A stretch of DNA of 64,000 nt from Adiantum capillus-veneris (taxonomy: Eukaryota; Streptophyta; Polypodiopsida; Polypodiales; Pteridaceae): positions 79,819,332-79,883,331 of the forward strand of contig CM043960.1 in NCBI GenBank assembly GCA_014529385.2, read 5' to 3'. Positions 12,361 through 23,937 of the stretch are shown here, one piece after another. Under the pieces are notes generated by a model. It worked only from the letters and a program-made list of their open reading frames with translations. It was not told the origin of the DNA and ran no database searches. How positions within the stretch are numbered: position 1 is the first letter of the stretch; each line of letters begins with the position of its first letter. The translations under genes and the position numbers were made by a program.

Positions 12361-12580
12361 TGCACTGCTGAGGAGGTGAAAATTGGCGGATTTATTTTCA
12401 AAATTTTAGTTAATATGCACTGCAGACTAATTTGAAACAGAATTCTTTTGGAATTGATTTTGCACAATGCATAATTCGAACCAAAATTCTTTTGGAAATT
12501 GATTTTGCAGTGCTGAGGAGGTGAAAATTGGCGGATTTATTTTCAAAATTTTAGTTAATATGCGCTGCAAACTAATTTTG
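12361..12580 (+). repeat. Tandem duplication, about 146-bp period
   Basis: The phrase GCTGAGGAGGTGAAAATTGG with the following 55 bases (to about AACTAATTT) appears at 12368-12433 and again at 12514-12578 with few changes. ATTCTTTTGGAA flanks each copy. Confidence 0.8.
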
Positions 12581-12589
12581 CCAGCATAT

Positions 12590-13090
12590 TTATTTAAGGC
12601 AAAATACCCCTCTAATTTTTGGAAACTTCCAAAATACCCCTCAAATTTCAAAATTCCAAAAATACCCTTGTATCTATTTTGGTTGAATTGTTCAAGAATT
12701 TTAAATCTTTATTCCTTTTTGATAATTGAGATCCGTTTTTGCATGCTTAACATGTAATTTGCCACAAATTAGCTTGCAAAAAAAGGCGATTATGTCTAGA
12801 GATAATGAAGCAATTCATCTCCAAAGCCTACATAATCGACTCAAACTCTGGATTTAGCATCTTATATTGATAAGCAATGAGACTTCTTATGAAAAGCTAC
12901 AGCTTCTTTAATCTTTGGAGAAATTTGATTTCACAACCAAGGGTATTTTGGGAATTTTGGAAAATTTGAAGGGCATTTTGGGAATTTATGACAAAATATT
13001 GGGGGTGTTGTGGGAATTTTTGAAATTTGAGGGGTATTATGGAAATTTCCACAAATTAGAGGGGTATTTTGGTAATTTTCCCTTTATTTA
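12590..13090. mobile_element. Foldback element with long inverted repeats (GGGGTATTTTGG type)
   Basis: The left arm (about 12590-12671) is rich in AAAATACCCCTC units. The right arm (about 12938-13088) is the reverse complement, with extra units of GAGGGGTATTTTGG. The 270-bp centre has no gene. The arms together with matching TATTTAA-like ends suggest a non-autonomous foldback or MITE-like DNA element. No target duplication could be fixed. Confidence 0.6.
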
Positions 13091-13783
13091 ATTTGCACTG
13101 CAGACACCTACTGCTACTCTTGCAGTAAGGTGTATTGTTGGAGGCCTAACTCTTGCGTCCGATGTTGTTATAAGTGTGAAGTGTTCTCCACATTCGACGG
13201 GTCTGGGTGCCATTTTAATAGCAGTTTAGACGTTGTTGAGAATCGTCTTGAGGCCTTGAAACTTGGTGTACTAAGACCTTGGGTTTTTCTTTTCTAGGGA
13301 TTTTAGATGGAGATACATGTATAAAGATTTATGAGTCGTTAAAAACCCATATGACCCGGGCCACAAATTGGACCAGTAGGCCATTTTTTTTATATGTGGC
13401 CATGATGAGACTGTTAAGATTAGGTGTCATTACTGTAGTTATTGTATGTCATTGTTTTTGCGAGCTTTTGGAGACCTTTAATTCTTTAGTTTAGGAGGCT
13501 CAATGAAGGAGGCTCTGCTCCATCCTACACTCCAATTCATATAACTAGGTATAATCAAATTCAAATTTATGTTTTGGAAATGACTTCTTTGGAGGTGTAA
13601 ATTCAAGGTCACTGGTTTTTGTGTTGTTTGAGGGTTGTGTTGGAATTTGGACCCAAAATATAATTTGTTCACATGCAGTGAGTGAGCGAAGCCACGGTAC
13701 AGTAAAACATACTCAAGCCTTAAAGCATCAGACTTTGGTCGCCTCTTGCTGCGCCGACTTACATTCCTAGCGAGTAAGCAACA

Positions 13784-13911
13784 CCAACCTTCTGCTCCTA
13801 AGCCAGCTTAAGAACAATTCCTTAAAAGCCTGGTTAGGTGCTGCAACCAGTCTGCACCGAATCAAGCTTTTAAGGAATTGTTTCTAAGCTGGCTTAGGAG
13901 TAGAAGGTTGG
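13784..13911. repeat. Second hairpin, 128 bp, related core
   Basis: The left arm starts CCAACCTTCTGCTCCTAAGC and the right arm ends GCTTAGGAGTAGAAGGTTGG, pairing over about 45 bp. The loop holds GGTGCTGCAACCAGTC, the motif of the 12230 hairpin. It is probably the same small foldback family. Confidence 0.8.
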
Positions 13912-15459
13912 CATATATTTTTTCCAGAAAAAATTTAATGAAGCATGTTAATTTGCACTGCGTTACGTATTCTTGATTGTAATTGCATAATTTTGCTAAG
14001 TTGGTTCACACGATTCAAATTGCAAATATAATTCCTATTGTTGCTCCCGGCAGTTGGTTCTTCCCATCCCGGCATAATACCACACTGAAATGCCACCTCG
14101 CCGACGTCAAACTTCCAGGTACGCCAAATTAAATACCATCAATATTGATGTAACCAGTTTCAAATGTTGTTATTTATTGGATTGTTTGATATCTGATTTA
14201 ACAATATTTAATAACTCCATGATGAAAACTTTAAGAAAATATAGAGTTTTAATAAATTTCATGGTAAGCAAGCATAAATTGCAGTTTTGAAAATTGATTT
14301 TCCGTTTCCTTGTGATGCGACAGCTCTATTATAGTAGTGATCTAATATAAACCTTTTACTATAAACCTCTTCGACTCACAAGCCCGGCCCATGACTAAAC
14401 ATAAGCGCAAAAGAATAATGGCGGCATCATGGGTACTATAAACCTCCTTGGGTTGGCTCTAGTACATAGCAGTGGTCCAATATTATGACCCTAGGAGCCT
14501 TGGAGGAGATTTAGGGAATGTATGTGATGTTTGATTGTCGTAGCTCCATGAAAAAACAAGAAGAGGGAGTGGTAGTAAGTGGTGTGGCTACGTTTGTGCT
14601 AGTAGAGTGACCTATTGTCAACTCATATGGTAGAGTTTGAACAAAAGTTATTCAACTAAACCAGACTCGATGTGTTGCAACCATAAGTCCCTCCCCTAAG
14701 CATGGACATAGGGTAGTGTTCAATTGCATTCTTTCTAGTGGGTCTTGCTCGGTTCTACCATTCGCTCGGTATATTTTGCTCGGTGTATCGTAAGACTCTG
14801 ATCCACAACTACATTCAACACCATAATTTTAATTTTAACTTTAAATGTAGTCAACGATGCTCATACATCTACAAAGTTTCTAAACTATATTAAGAGACAA
14901 TTGTCATATCTTATAACCAAAAAAGAGAGATTTCTTTAGGATTGTAAGATAACAAGTGGAATATAGAGAGCAACATGTCATGCCTCTACACTTAAACAAC
15001 AACAAGAAATGCTACGGTTCTATCTCGTGACTATGAAGAGTCACACTCATATCATCAATAAAGATATTGCGCCTCTGACACTTCTTGTGGGTGTCAAAAT
15101 CGTATCATATATCAGTAGCCATGGTTTTTGCAATCCCCTCAGCATAAACTAGCAACACACTTCCATACAAAAAGAAAAAGGTATGTCTAACAATCCACAT
15201 GTAAGCAATACATAACCTTCATCATTGAAACACAAGAAATCTCAAATTGTTGTTTGAATCATTATCCATAATTTTCAAATACTGAACAATCAATGATACC
15301 AAAAAGTGACAAAGTAGCATAAAAGTATGATGAAAACATAAAATAGTGGGGGAAAATGAAGTGTAAGGTGAACTCTCACTAGTCATCAAAGGGGTTGACA
15401 CACGAAGGCATGTCACCCACATCATCAATATCAAGAGAGGTGGAGGCCCCCTCTCTGCT
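13912..15459. other. Intergenic, no feature recognised
   Basis: AT-rich sequence with no long open frame or recognisable repeat apart from the short basic ORF start at 14090. Near 15222-15459 the minus strand is the 3' flank of the methyltransferase-like gene and could be its 3' UTR. Confidence 0.5.
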
Positions 15460-18400
15460 TCACTTTTTAGGGAAAAGTAATGGTTGCACATAATCTGAAA
15501 TCAAAGTGTCGTCACTGTCGACTGCTGCACACACCCGCCATGTGCTTAAGCATGCTGCCAATACGGGCGATGTACCACATCCCAACTCCAAACAAAGACC
15601 TCCAGGCCTACAAAGAAGCTCCACAAAACATGCAATAAAAGAATGACTTCGTTGCAAGCCACCACGCCATGGCTCCCCGGATGATGATCTCGCTAGAGAA
15701 GACTCTGGAAGATGGTGCATCATGTAAGAATCCAAAGGTTGCATGCCAAGTCGATTGAATAGCGGAGTGCTATCAACCACAAAGCAAGGTGGCTGCACGC
15801 CAACCCTATGCACCATAAGTAAGAGAGAACAATGACACTACACCACCACATAGACAATTAGAACAATAAAAATAACAATAACACACCAAAATGAGAAACA
15901 AACAAGTTAATTATGTAGAAGAGAATTACCTCAATCCGACCACCAAAGCTATTACCATAACCATAAGCTCCATGATGAAGGACTACAATGCGACGATGAA
16001 TAGTCATCTCTGATGCACGACAAATCTCTCAACCCAGCCAATGGTATCTCCTGCAAGAGGTTTCTAAAGTCACAATAGAAAACATACAACAAAAATATAG
16101 ACAAGTATTGTATAAAATTAAGATTGAAGCCCAAACCTGTCACAGAGACCATGATCAACAACCACCCAGAGTCTGACAAAGTCAAAGATGCAAGTTGCAT
16201 GCCTGCACGAACATGATCCTCACGACAAATATCCCAAAGGGGCACAACAGGGGAGGCTAAGTGGGAACCACCAAAGGGAAGATTCAAAAAAATAAAATCA
16301 ACAGCTCATGCGATTGTTCTCCCACCACCCACGCACAAGGTCCCATCAAAGCGTGCAGACTCATGTGCTCATGAACACGAATCCATGTCAGATGTCGAAC
16401 ACCGGCCCTAAAATCAGCAGCAATGGCTATGTAGTCCCCAGAAATGGCCATGCATCGTGAGTTAGACAATGAGGACAGAGAAGACAAGGGAATATCAACG
16501 ATGTAGACAAAAGAAATGGTTTTATTTGCAACAATCTCCCCATGAGCTACTGCAATACAAGAGGCTAAACAAAGTGAATTAACTCCAATAAATGAACATA
16601 CAAATGTCTGCATCGTAAGTGATAGCTCACCATGCTCTCGCTCCATGTTTTCATCCACCCTAGTCTCAACAATCACCTCCTTTCCCTTGTGAGAAGTATT
16701 TGTAGCTTAGAAAAGAAAAAAAACACAATATCACTAGTATGTAAAACAAATAAGTTAAGAAAGAAGAGAGTTTAAAGCTCTTCAACAAATCATGGTTGAG
16801 TCTGTTTTGAGTAACCATTTACCTGATATTACCTCATTCACTCTAGGAGGTAGAGGCACATCGACGGATGTGCCACCAACTCTCATAGTATCGTAAAGCT
16901 CTCTCTCTCTCTCGCCAATACATGCCCAGAAGCCATGTCTATCCACCATGGGCATGTCTCCATCTCCCAAGTAGTGAGCTTATGTATGGAAGGGGAGTAC
17001 ATGCATTCTTCCCCAGTAGATAGTTGTGACCATTGCTTAGCTAAGAAAGGAATCCCTGGAAGAAATCCTTTTCCAACCAAGGATAATAGAAATCTAAAAC
17101 AATCAAACAAAATAACATCACTACAAACTTTGTAATTATGAAAATCTTGAAATAAAAGTATGATGAGCTTGACCTATAGGCTAGCCGTTGAGATGCCATG
17201 TGTACTGTGTCCACTTTCTTCACACCTTGCTTGTCAACATCTTTTGTCTTAGCTTCAAGAGAGGTTTCCAAAGGAAAAACATAGGGTCGTGCTTCAAACT
17301 TGAGCTCCTCAAAGTAAGAGGCAAGAGAGCAATCATGAGGCAACAAAATACCACCAACAATGTTGGTTAAGTCCTCCACAAACTTTGTGGCCCTATCAAA
17401 AATCCTTTGTAGAAGGCCTTCTCTACGAATCCAACTACGTAACAATGAAGATGAGAAAAAACTAAAACAATCACAAAAGACTAGCAATCGTACATCAAAG
17501 ATTCTTGAATGTCAAAAGAAACTTTACTCACATGCGATACACATGATCTCCTTTCTTTAAACCATAAGATGCTCTAGTAATCTTGTCTGCCTCAAGCAAG
17601 GAAACCCATAACAATTTGCTCAAGATAGGAGCATCATGCATAGCAATCAAGTTCAGTTTCTCAATCGTAGCCCAACTATCAGGACCCCACTTGAGTGCAA
17701 GAACTCGAACCATCCAATCCGGTCCAAGATTCGGATGAACAATATTTAGCAACTGTAGTATTTGAGAAACAAATAAAAAACCAAGTTTGAACAACTATTA
17801 CACTATGTGCAAAACACCTAAACAAAAATATTTCAACCACCTTTCCAACACGCTCTCCATATTTGAGTGCTAAATCATTCAATATCTTCTCCTCTTCTTT
17901 TATAAGTTCTTCATTTGTCATTGTCTGCCTAGATTGCTCTATTCTTTGGCTCAATTCCTTGGACATTTTAACCTTCAACACATACTTAAAAATAAATAAT
18001 TTGCAAAAAAACAAGCACATACTCTTTGGATCAATTACTTGGATATTTTATCCTTCAATACACAATTGAAAACACATAATTTTCAAAAAAACCAAACACG
18101 AGATCTTTCTTAAAAAGCAGGCCAAAGACACTTACATCGTATAAGAGCTTTCCCAAGTATCGATGAGTAAGTGGATACCAAGGCTCCACACCCTTCGAGT
18201 ATTTCTTATGGATTGCATCAATCAACTTTTGATCTTTTTCTGGAAGCCCTGTTACATAAGCTTCATGATCTGCTGCACAAATGTGGGAGCAGTTGACAAG
18301 CTCATCGCTAAGATGGGTGACCACAAGAGCATGTGTGTTCATGCTATTCCAAGTTCATATACAATACATACATAGTCAGAAACATAACATAGACATTTTT

Positions 18401-18700
18401 TGCTAGAATATATGGAAAGTCATAAAACTTACAAATTCATTCTTTGCAAGCTACTAGGAAGAGCTATCTCTGGCAATCGTGTAGGGTCAATAACTGTACA
18501 AAGCACACTACAATGTTTCTCTCGATCAGTGGAGAATCTCTCTTTAATAGCAGCCGTCCAAGCGACCGTTCTAGGATTACCCTCTGAAACGTAGAACATT
18601 TTATTAGAAAGGGCTTGAAGATTTGGTCTTTTAGAAAGCTCAATTTCAAACTCTTTATGTATATCAACCCATATTGGGTCCCATGAAGTAAGAAGGTCCT
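15460..18700 (-). pseudogene. Spliced gene ending in a permuted N4-cytosine/N6-adenine-type methyltransferase domain; damaged
   Basis: A nine-exon minus-strand model with good splice signals can be read: exons about 18700-18433, 18343-18136, 17972-17841, 17752-17532, 17461-17174, 16977-16833, 16694-16137, 16050-15930 and 15837-15460 (TGA). Donors include GTAAGT twice and GTGAGT, and exons 1-5 join in one frame. The first 300 residues (e.g. KGVEPWYPLTHRYL, NLGPDWMVRVLALKWGPDSW) belong to no family I know. The C-terminal part gives DFIFLNLPFGG (motif IV-like), GWLLIMVS, then RRIVVLHHG, EPWRGGLQRS and CLELGCGTSP (SAM-binding motif I) followed by VCAAVDSD. Motif IV before motif I is the beta-class amino-methyltransferase order. 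Exons 7 and 8 each need a frameshift, exon 6's 5' border is unclear, and upstream exons seem to be lost next to gypsy-2. It is probably a pseudogene; the methylated substrate is unknown. Confidence 0.65.
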
Positions 18701-18789
18701 CTGCAAAATAGATAAGCATAGACAGAAAAGCATACTCAACTGCTATTTATGAGAACAACAAAAAACACAATAGAAACAGAAAGTAGAAG

Positions 18790-19950
18790 TAGCCTGGCTT
18801 GCTTCAACCATTGCCACTACCTGATTCCCCATGGGAAAGTATCCACGGATTTTAACTTTGGATTATCCAAGCTCATACATGGGTATACAGATATATGGAC
18901 AACAATAGATCGGTTTAGCAAGCGCATTTCATACCAAATAAAAAGACTATTAAAGTACTCCATATAGCAACCCTCTTTATCTTACAAATCTTTAAGTACC
19001 ATGGCTTACCAACATATATAGTATCCGATAGAGATCCAAGAATGACCAGTAATTTCTCAAATGGTCTCTTTGAGCATTTGGGTTCTAAGTTGAATTTTTG
19101 TTCAACCTGTGACCCACAAACGGATGGCCAAATTGATGAGATAGGAAATTCAACTATGATTGATTTGATTAAAGCCCATGTTATGGAAGTAGTTCTAAGA
19201 GATCAATGGGAAAATTATTTACCCTTAGTAGAATATGCGTCAATAACACTACCCATACTTCTACAGGAAAGGCATCCTTCAAAGTAATTGAAGGAAGACC
19301 CAAGCTCCCACTGATAGTCAAGACACTTGGGAATATATTTACCGTTGATGAGTATAACAAATATGAAAAAGAATCTTCTTGAAAGATCAAAGAAGCTATA
19401 TCTATCACACAACAGAGAAAAAGGCTGCTATTGATAAGCATAGATGAGCCTTGAACTTCAAAGAAAATGATTTGGTATTGCTCAAGTTTCCAAAAGCACA
19501 CCCGAGTCATACTACGGGCAAGGGAAGACAAGGACGCCTAACGGGTCACCAAAAATATTATGCTAAGCTAGCAAAAATATATTATGGCTCATTTCAAATT
19601 CTCAAGCCAATCAATGAAACAAATTACAAGTTAAAGTTACCAAGTACCTGACTCATTCGTAATGCCTTTCATGTGAGCCTCTTGAAACCTTATAAGGGTG
19701 AGCCACCCAAAAAACTAGAATTGAAGAACCACTTGAGTTTGAGGGTCAAGAAAAGATTTTGTAGCTAGAGAGCATCCTACAACATGAAGACAAGGTCTTC
19801 ACAAGTGGTAAGACTATTTGATGATATCTTGTGAAATTTAAGAATTATGCTTTTGAAGATGCAAGGTGGATGCAAGACATCCCACTAAAGGATAATGTAA
19901 ACCTTGCAAATACTTATAATGACTCCTGTCAAAGGTAAGAATCAGGTATA
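18790..19950 (+). pseudogene. gypsy-2: Ty3/gypsy integrase-chromodomain fragment
   Basis: Reads STDFNFGLSK, WTTIDRFSK (first catalytic Asp region), VSDRDPRMTSNF (second Asp), CDPQTDGQ and LVEYA (Glu region), then LNFKENDLVLLKFPKAHP, YYGSFQILKPINETNYKLKL, and a degraded chromodomain with ARWMQDIPLKD at about 19862. Stops and shifts are frequent and about 25 codons are missing between the first two Asp blocks. No LTRs are attached. It abuts the 5' side of the methyltransferase-like gene, so it may have replaced that gene's first exons. Confidence 0.85.
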
Positions 19951-20800
19951 AAAAAGTATATTTTATAAAGAATTTTGTCTTGTTTTGACTCTAGGATTTA
20001 TTTAAAAAGTTCATAAGTTTTAGGTGTAGGTATACCATGAATCACGCTTGCGGTAGCTCAGTCTCTCAAGCATCTAGTAGACCTTGCCAATCTACTATGA
20101 AAGATAATTAGGGCTAAGTAAAGACATGATTGCAACGTATATGCCTTCCAAGTACCAAGTGGAATTAGTCTCTCCACTGTGGAAGAATGTCGATGGGTAA
20201 GACAGAGGCAAATAGCAAGGGTAGATGGGGGTGATGATGGCAACATTTGGGTAGAGACAAAGAGGATAAGAATCCATCAATAGTCTGCGCACCAGGTTAA
20301 GGAGAATATTGAGGCTACTTTAGGCTAGCATAGTGGGCACCAACTGTGCAAAGAGGGCGGTGACAATTTTTGAAGAAATAGGGTTGCAAGTGGAGGCTCA
20401 CCGCTTGGCTGAGAAAAGCTACCAAGCGGCCTTGAGATGAAGCCACTTGATTAGCGATACTCTAGGTGATTTTGTTTGGGTTAAGGGATGAAGCTACGGT
20501 GTGAGCTATTGAATGGGTCTAGAGTAGTAGTTAGTTTAACTTAGCAACAGAGTCACAAACTGTTGAAGGTGGGCAAGGTTGGGAGTCGCTTCCACGGGCA
20601 AATCTATACATTAATGACTTCTGTGTTAAGAGGAGTTGAACATGCAATCGAGTCACAATGCTAGATTTAGCACTTGTCTTGTGTTGGGGTGTCTCTCACC
20701 TCCTTTTGTTCTTATAGCCACACACACACACACACAATTAAGAGAGTTATAAAAAAACAAGACTAATCACCTTTATTTTAAGAGCATAAAAACTTTAACC
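19951..20800. other. No gene seen
   Basis: Mixed-composition sequence without a convincing frame. It includes a short (CA)n at 20719-20737. Confidence 0.5.
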
Positions 20801-20814
20801 AAAGCTTGACATGA

Positions 20815-21005
20815 ACGCTTTTAGCACATAGACATAAGAAATTAAAACAGTCAATTAAATAATCAAGCCCAAAATTCACATAAATAGATGCTAAATTGAA
20901 GCAATTAGCACACAAGGAATGTACAAAAAGTTTTAATCTTTCGCTATCGATTGCGAGGAAAAATGAACTCCAAATGGAGTGCCTAATAGCTTAATGGAGA
21001 GATGG
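20815..21005 (-). repeat. Dispersed repeat, inverted relative to 63803-64000
   Basis: Read on the minus strand, this stretch (from CCATTAAGCTATTAGGCACT through CATTTGGAGTTCATTTTTCC and down to GTGCTAAAAG) matches 63817-64000 on the plus strand at about 90% by eye. It directly follows the LINE 3' part, so it may be the LINE tail or a separate repeat. Confidence 0.75.
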
Positions 21006-21059
21006 GAATGGCCCAAAAAAATAGTGATCTAGCTCAGATTCTACCATGGCTTTGAGTTC

Positions 21060-22340
21060 TCCAGTGAGAACTTGTTAATTTTTTTGAACAAGAGGAGGGT
21101 CCATTCTTGGTTAGTATCCTCAAGGGCTCGAATGATCAGTTTAACTGCAATTTTATCTGCTCACTTGTTAACATTTTTAACACCCAATCCCCCTTTATCT
21201 ACTGGTAGACAACAAATATCCCAACGAACTTTCCGTTCTAACACCCAATCCCACCTTTGTCTGAGGGAGACCTTAAATCCAAATGGGATATCTAACAACC
21301 TAAAGATTTAACTATCATTGATCGGAGAGCACCCTTAACTAAGAATCCAATTTGGCAGAGGAGACAGAGAGGATTTGACGCCTGTCTTGTTGTGGTTGAT
21401 TCTTGATCCAGAGGCAGTGCAAATTTTTTTGATAGCAGACTAGAACTTCTGCAGAGAGTTATTTTCATTACACAACAAGGCATTTATGTCATCAAAAAAC
21501 TATGAAAGACATTACTGGTTGACCCTATCTGGAAGTGGGATGCCTTTAATACTTCCCTCCACCATGTTAGTAATCAGACAGAGCTCTATTAAGAGAGACT
21601 CCCGGGGCGTTCACTTTTTAGAATGTGTATGATATCACGTGAGTTAACCAGAGAGGATTATTAAAAGACCAAAATGTATACATACAGAGGGGGGTGGGGG
21701 TTTTTTAAATAGGCTCACAGTGTAAGTATAGTATGTATATTGGGGTATTATTAATTACCTCTTGAACGCACGTGATATAGGGGTCTTTTGATAAGTGACT
21801 GCCCCGGGGAGAGACTCCAACTCTAGCATGGCCAAACAAAGTGGTTAGAAACCGGATCAATCCCTTACCAAATCCCATCCTTTCCAAGCTAAGTAAGATT
21901 AAGGACCGTTCGAGGCGGTCAAAGGTTTTGTCAAGATCAATTTTTACAAACACATAATCAATTCCCAAGTCTTCTGCATGCTCAATTCCTTCCCACAGAG
22001 CTAGGACCGCTTCGATGATCCTCCTCCCTTTAATAAAGCCTTTCTGTTCTGTACAAATCCATTTCATTAAAAAGGGGGTGATCCGGAGAGCAACCACTTT
22101 GGAAAAAATCTTATAGCATGTGTTGAGCACAATAAGAGGTCTCCAATTAGACAGATCTTCCTTGGTACCTTTCTTATACAGCAGTTTGATGATCCCCATG
22201 TTGATAGAAAAAGGGAGTGCCTGGAACCGAACTGTTTCTTCCCATACCTTCAAGAGACAGGGGGAAAGGGTTTCTTTAAACACCTGAAAGAATTCAGTAG
22301 GCATGCTATCTATACCAAGGGATTTATTAGGGGCCATCGA
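21060..22340 (-). pseudogene. LINE reverse transcriptase
   Basis: The open part 21705-22337 carries MAPNKSLGIDSMPTEFF, ISNWRPLIVLNTCYKI-like (LSNWRPLIVLNTCYKI), EQKGFIKGRRIIEAV and FVKIDLDKTFDRL (the KIDLxKAFD block), the classic LINE RT series. After the MITE the frame gives LPDRVNQ and FFDDINALL (the YxDD box, FFDD here), then LPLDKGGLGV-like sequence near 21180 (PVDKGGLGVKN). Several stops occur after the MITE. The enzyme would prime at nicked chromosomal DNA. Non-functional in this copy. Confidence 0.88.
21605..21797. mobile_element. MITE-like insertion in the LINE RT
   Basis: About 190 bp interrupt the RT frame between VGVSPRGS and LSLIELC. The ends are inverted: GGCGTTCACTTTTTAGAA on the left and, reverse-complemented on the right, GGCAGTCACTTATCAAAA, with TATCACGTG about 30 bases in from each end. 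There is no coding capacity. Short CCGG-type flanks prevent a firm target duplication. Confidence 0.65.
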
Positions 22341-22991
22341 CTCGATAGCAGCCTTAATTTCAAAAATCTAGAAGGGAAGATCAGCTTGGAAGTTGGCCTC
22401 TTAAGGAAAAACCTTATTAAGGAAAAACCTTATTAAGGAACAACCTTATGCATGTATTTTCAAATTTCTTCCCTTGGTTGCAACACATGGGGGGAGATCA
22501 CCTCCTTGGGATTGAACAATTTCTTGAAGTGGCTCCGAGTTAATTCTAGATTTTCCTTTTCATTTTGTATTGAGCCATTAGAATCCACAAATAGCACGGA
22601 GGACTCTCTCATTGGCTTTTTCTGAGGATCTTGAACATTTGTTTTGAAGGTTTGTCGATTTTACTTGCTCACCATTCTCTGAAGAAGATAGAAGCATGCT
22701 TGGTGGATATGTCTTCTTCATGTTTAAGTTTGACTCTTAGCTCAGCTATAGAGGATTAATTTGGTGGGTAGTTTCACTCTAAGGCCCTATTTCAAGTAGG
22801 AGGAGGGAGTTGTAGAGCTGACCCCTTCTATTCCGACGAATCAACAATATTTCCTTGCGAAATTTGGACAAACAACTCTGAGTTTCTTTGACGGCTGCAG
22901 AGCAAGCTCCTGCTGGACTCACTATTCTAGAAAAATGATCTTTCCAGATCCTTTCCATGGCTAATTGGACAATTGGGAGGTGGAACAGGGA

Positions 22992-23150
22992 AGGGTCTGT
23001 ATGGAACCACTGGTTCCTAATCTTGTTCGCCTTTTGATCAACAACAGTGGTCATTGGGTAGTGATCAGACAGGGAAGGGTCCGTATGGAACCATTGGTTC
23101 CTGATCTTTTTCACCTTTTGGTCACTGGGTAGTGATCAGACATGCAAGAA
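22992..23150. repeat. Tandem duplication inside the LINE
   Basis: A unit of about 72 bp (GGAAGGGTC.GTATGGAACCA then GGTTCCT..TCTT and GGTAGTGATCAGACA) is present twice in tandem. This duplicates the minus-strand peptide NQWFHTDPSL downstream of the endonuclease. Confidence 0.8.
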
Positions 23151-23793
23151 CTGTACTTTATCCTGCATTTGATTCTATTGAAGGAGTTAGCCAAGGGGAG
23201 AGAGATGTAGTAGCGGTCTAGTCTGGCCTCCCTCGCCAAGTTTCCTCTAGAGTAGTTCTGCCATGAGAAGGCTCCTGCCTCCCCACTATCCCACATCTCT
23301 AAGTTGTCCTTCATCCTCTCCCATGCCAACTTCTCCCCACCATTGATGACCATTCCTTGCCTAAGAATCTGTCATGCGAGTCTTCCACCATATTGAAGTC
23401 TCCGACTAGAATGACGTCCCCCCTCAAGTGAGAGAGTTTAGTCCACATCTTGGTTCTTTGGGGGCTGAGGAGCCTGCGACATAAATAGAGACTAGGAAAC
23501 AAAGTAGAGATGGGGACTTCTACCCAATGTTCCCCCACTAAAATGTTAAGATTCTGAGAGAGCCATCTAGCTGGGATACCTATCGCTATGCCACCCGACC
23601 CCCTAGAGTGCGAGGAGGCATACCATCTGAGGGACGTCGACACTTCCTTGAGACGCCTTTCAAGGTCATGTCCATTAAGCTTAATCTCGTGCAGGGAGAT
23701 GATGTCGACAGGATTATCCGAGACCCAAGCCCTAATTTTGCGAGATTCTCTAGGGTTTTTCAGACCCTTGATATTCCAGTTTAGGACTTTCAT
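23111..23793 (-). pseudogene. LINE endonuclease (APE type)
   Basis: Starts MKVLNWNIKGL (the NWN motif with the metal-binding Asn), followed by ISLHEIKL (the E of the QETK/HEIK block), RGSGGIAIG, then ILVGDFNMVED (the GDFN block) and later MSDHYPV (the SDH block with catalytic Asp-His). This is the full exonuclease-endonuclease-phosphatase series expected for a plant LINE, and it nicks target DNA. A frameshift separates the GDFN and SDH parts near 23330. Confidence 0.9.
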
Positions 23794-23799
23794 CTATGC

Positions 23800-23904
23800 A
23801 CCTTTTTGTCCTTTTTGGCTTTCCCAGCCGAGGACTTGGTCGCTTTCTGTGTGGCTTGGTCGTGAGCCATTTTGTTTTCTTTCTTAATGTCCATGGGTGC
23901 CGAA

Positions 23905-23937
<33 letters not shown>

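Noticed and set aside
20048-20110. Possible tRNA (GCGGTAGCTCAGT)
   Set aside because: A D-arm-like start and one stem are present, but there is no T-arm GTTCGA and the anticodon loop has nine bases.
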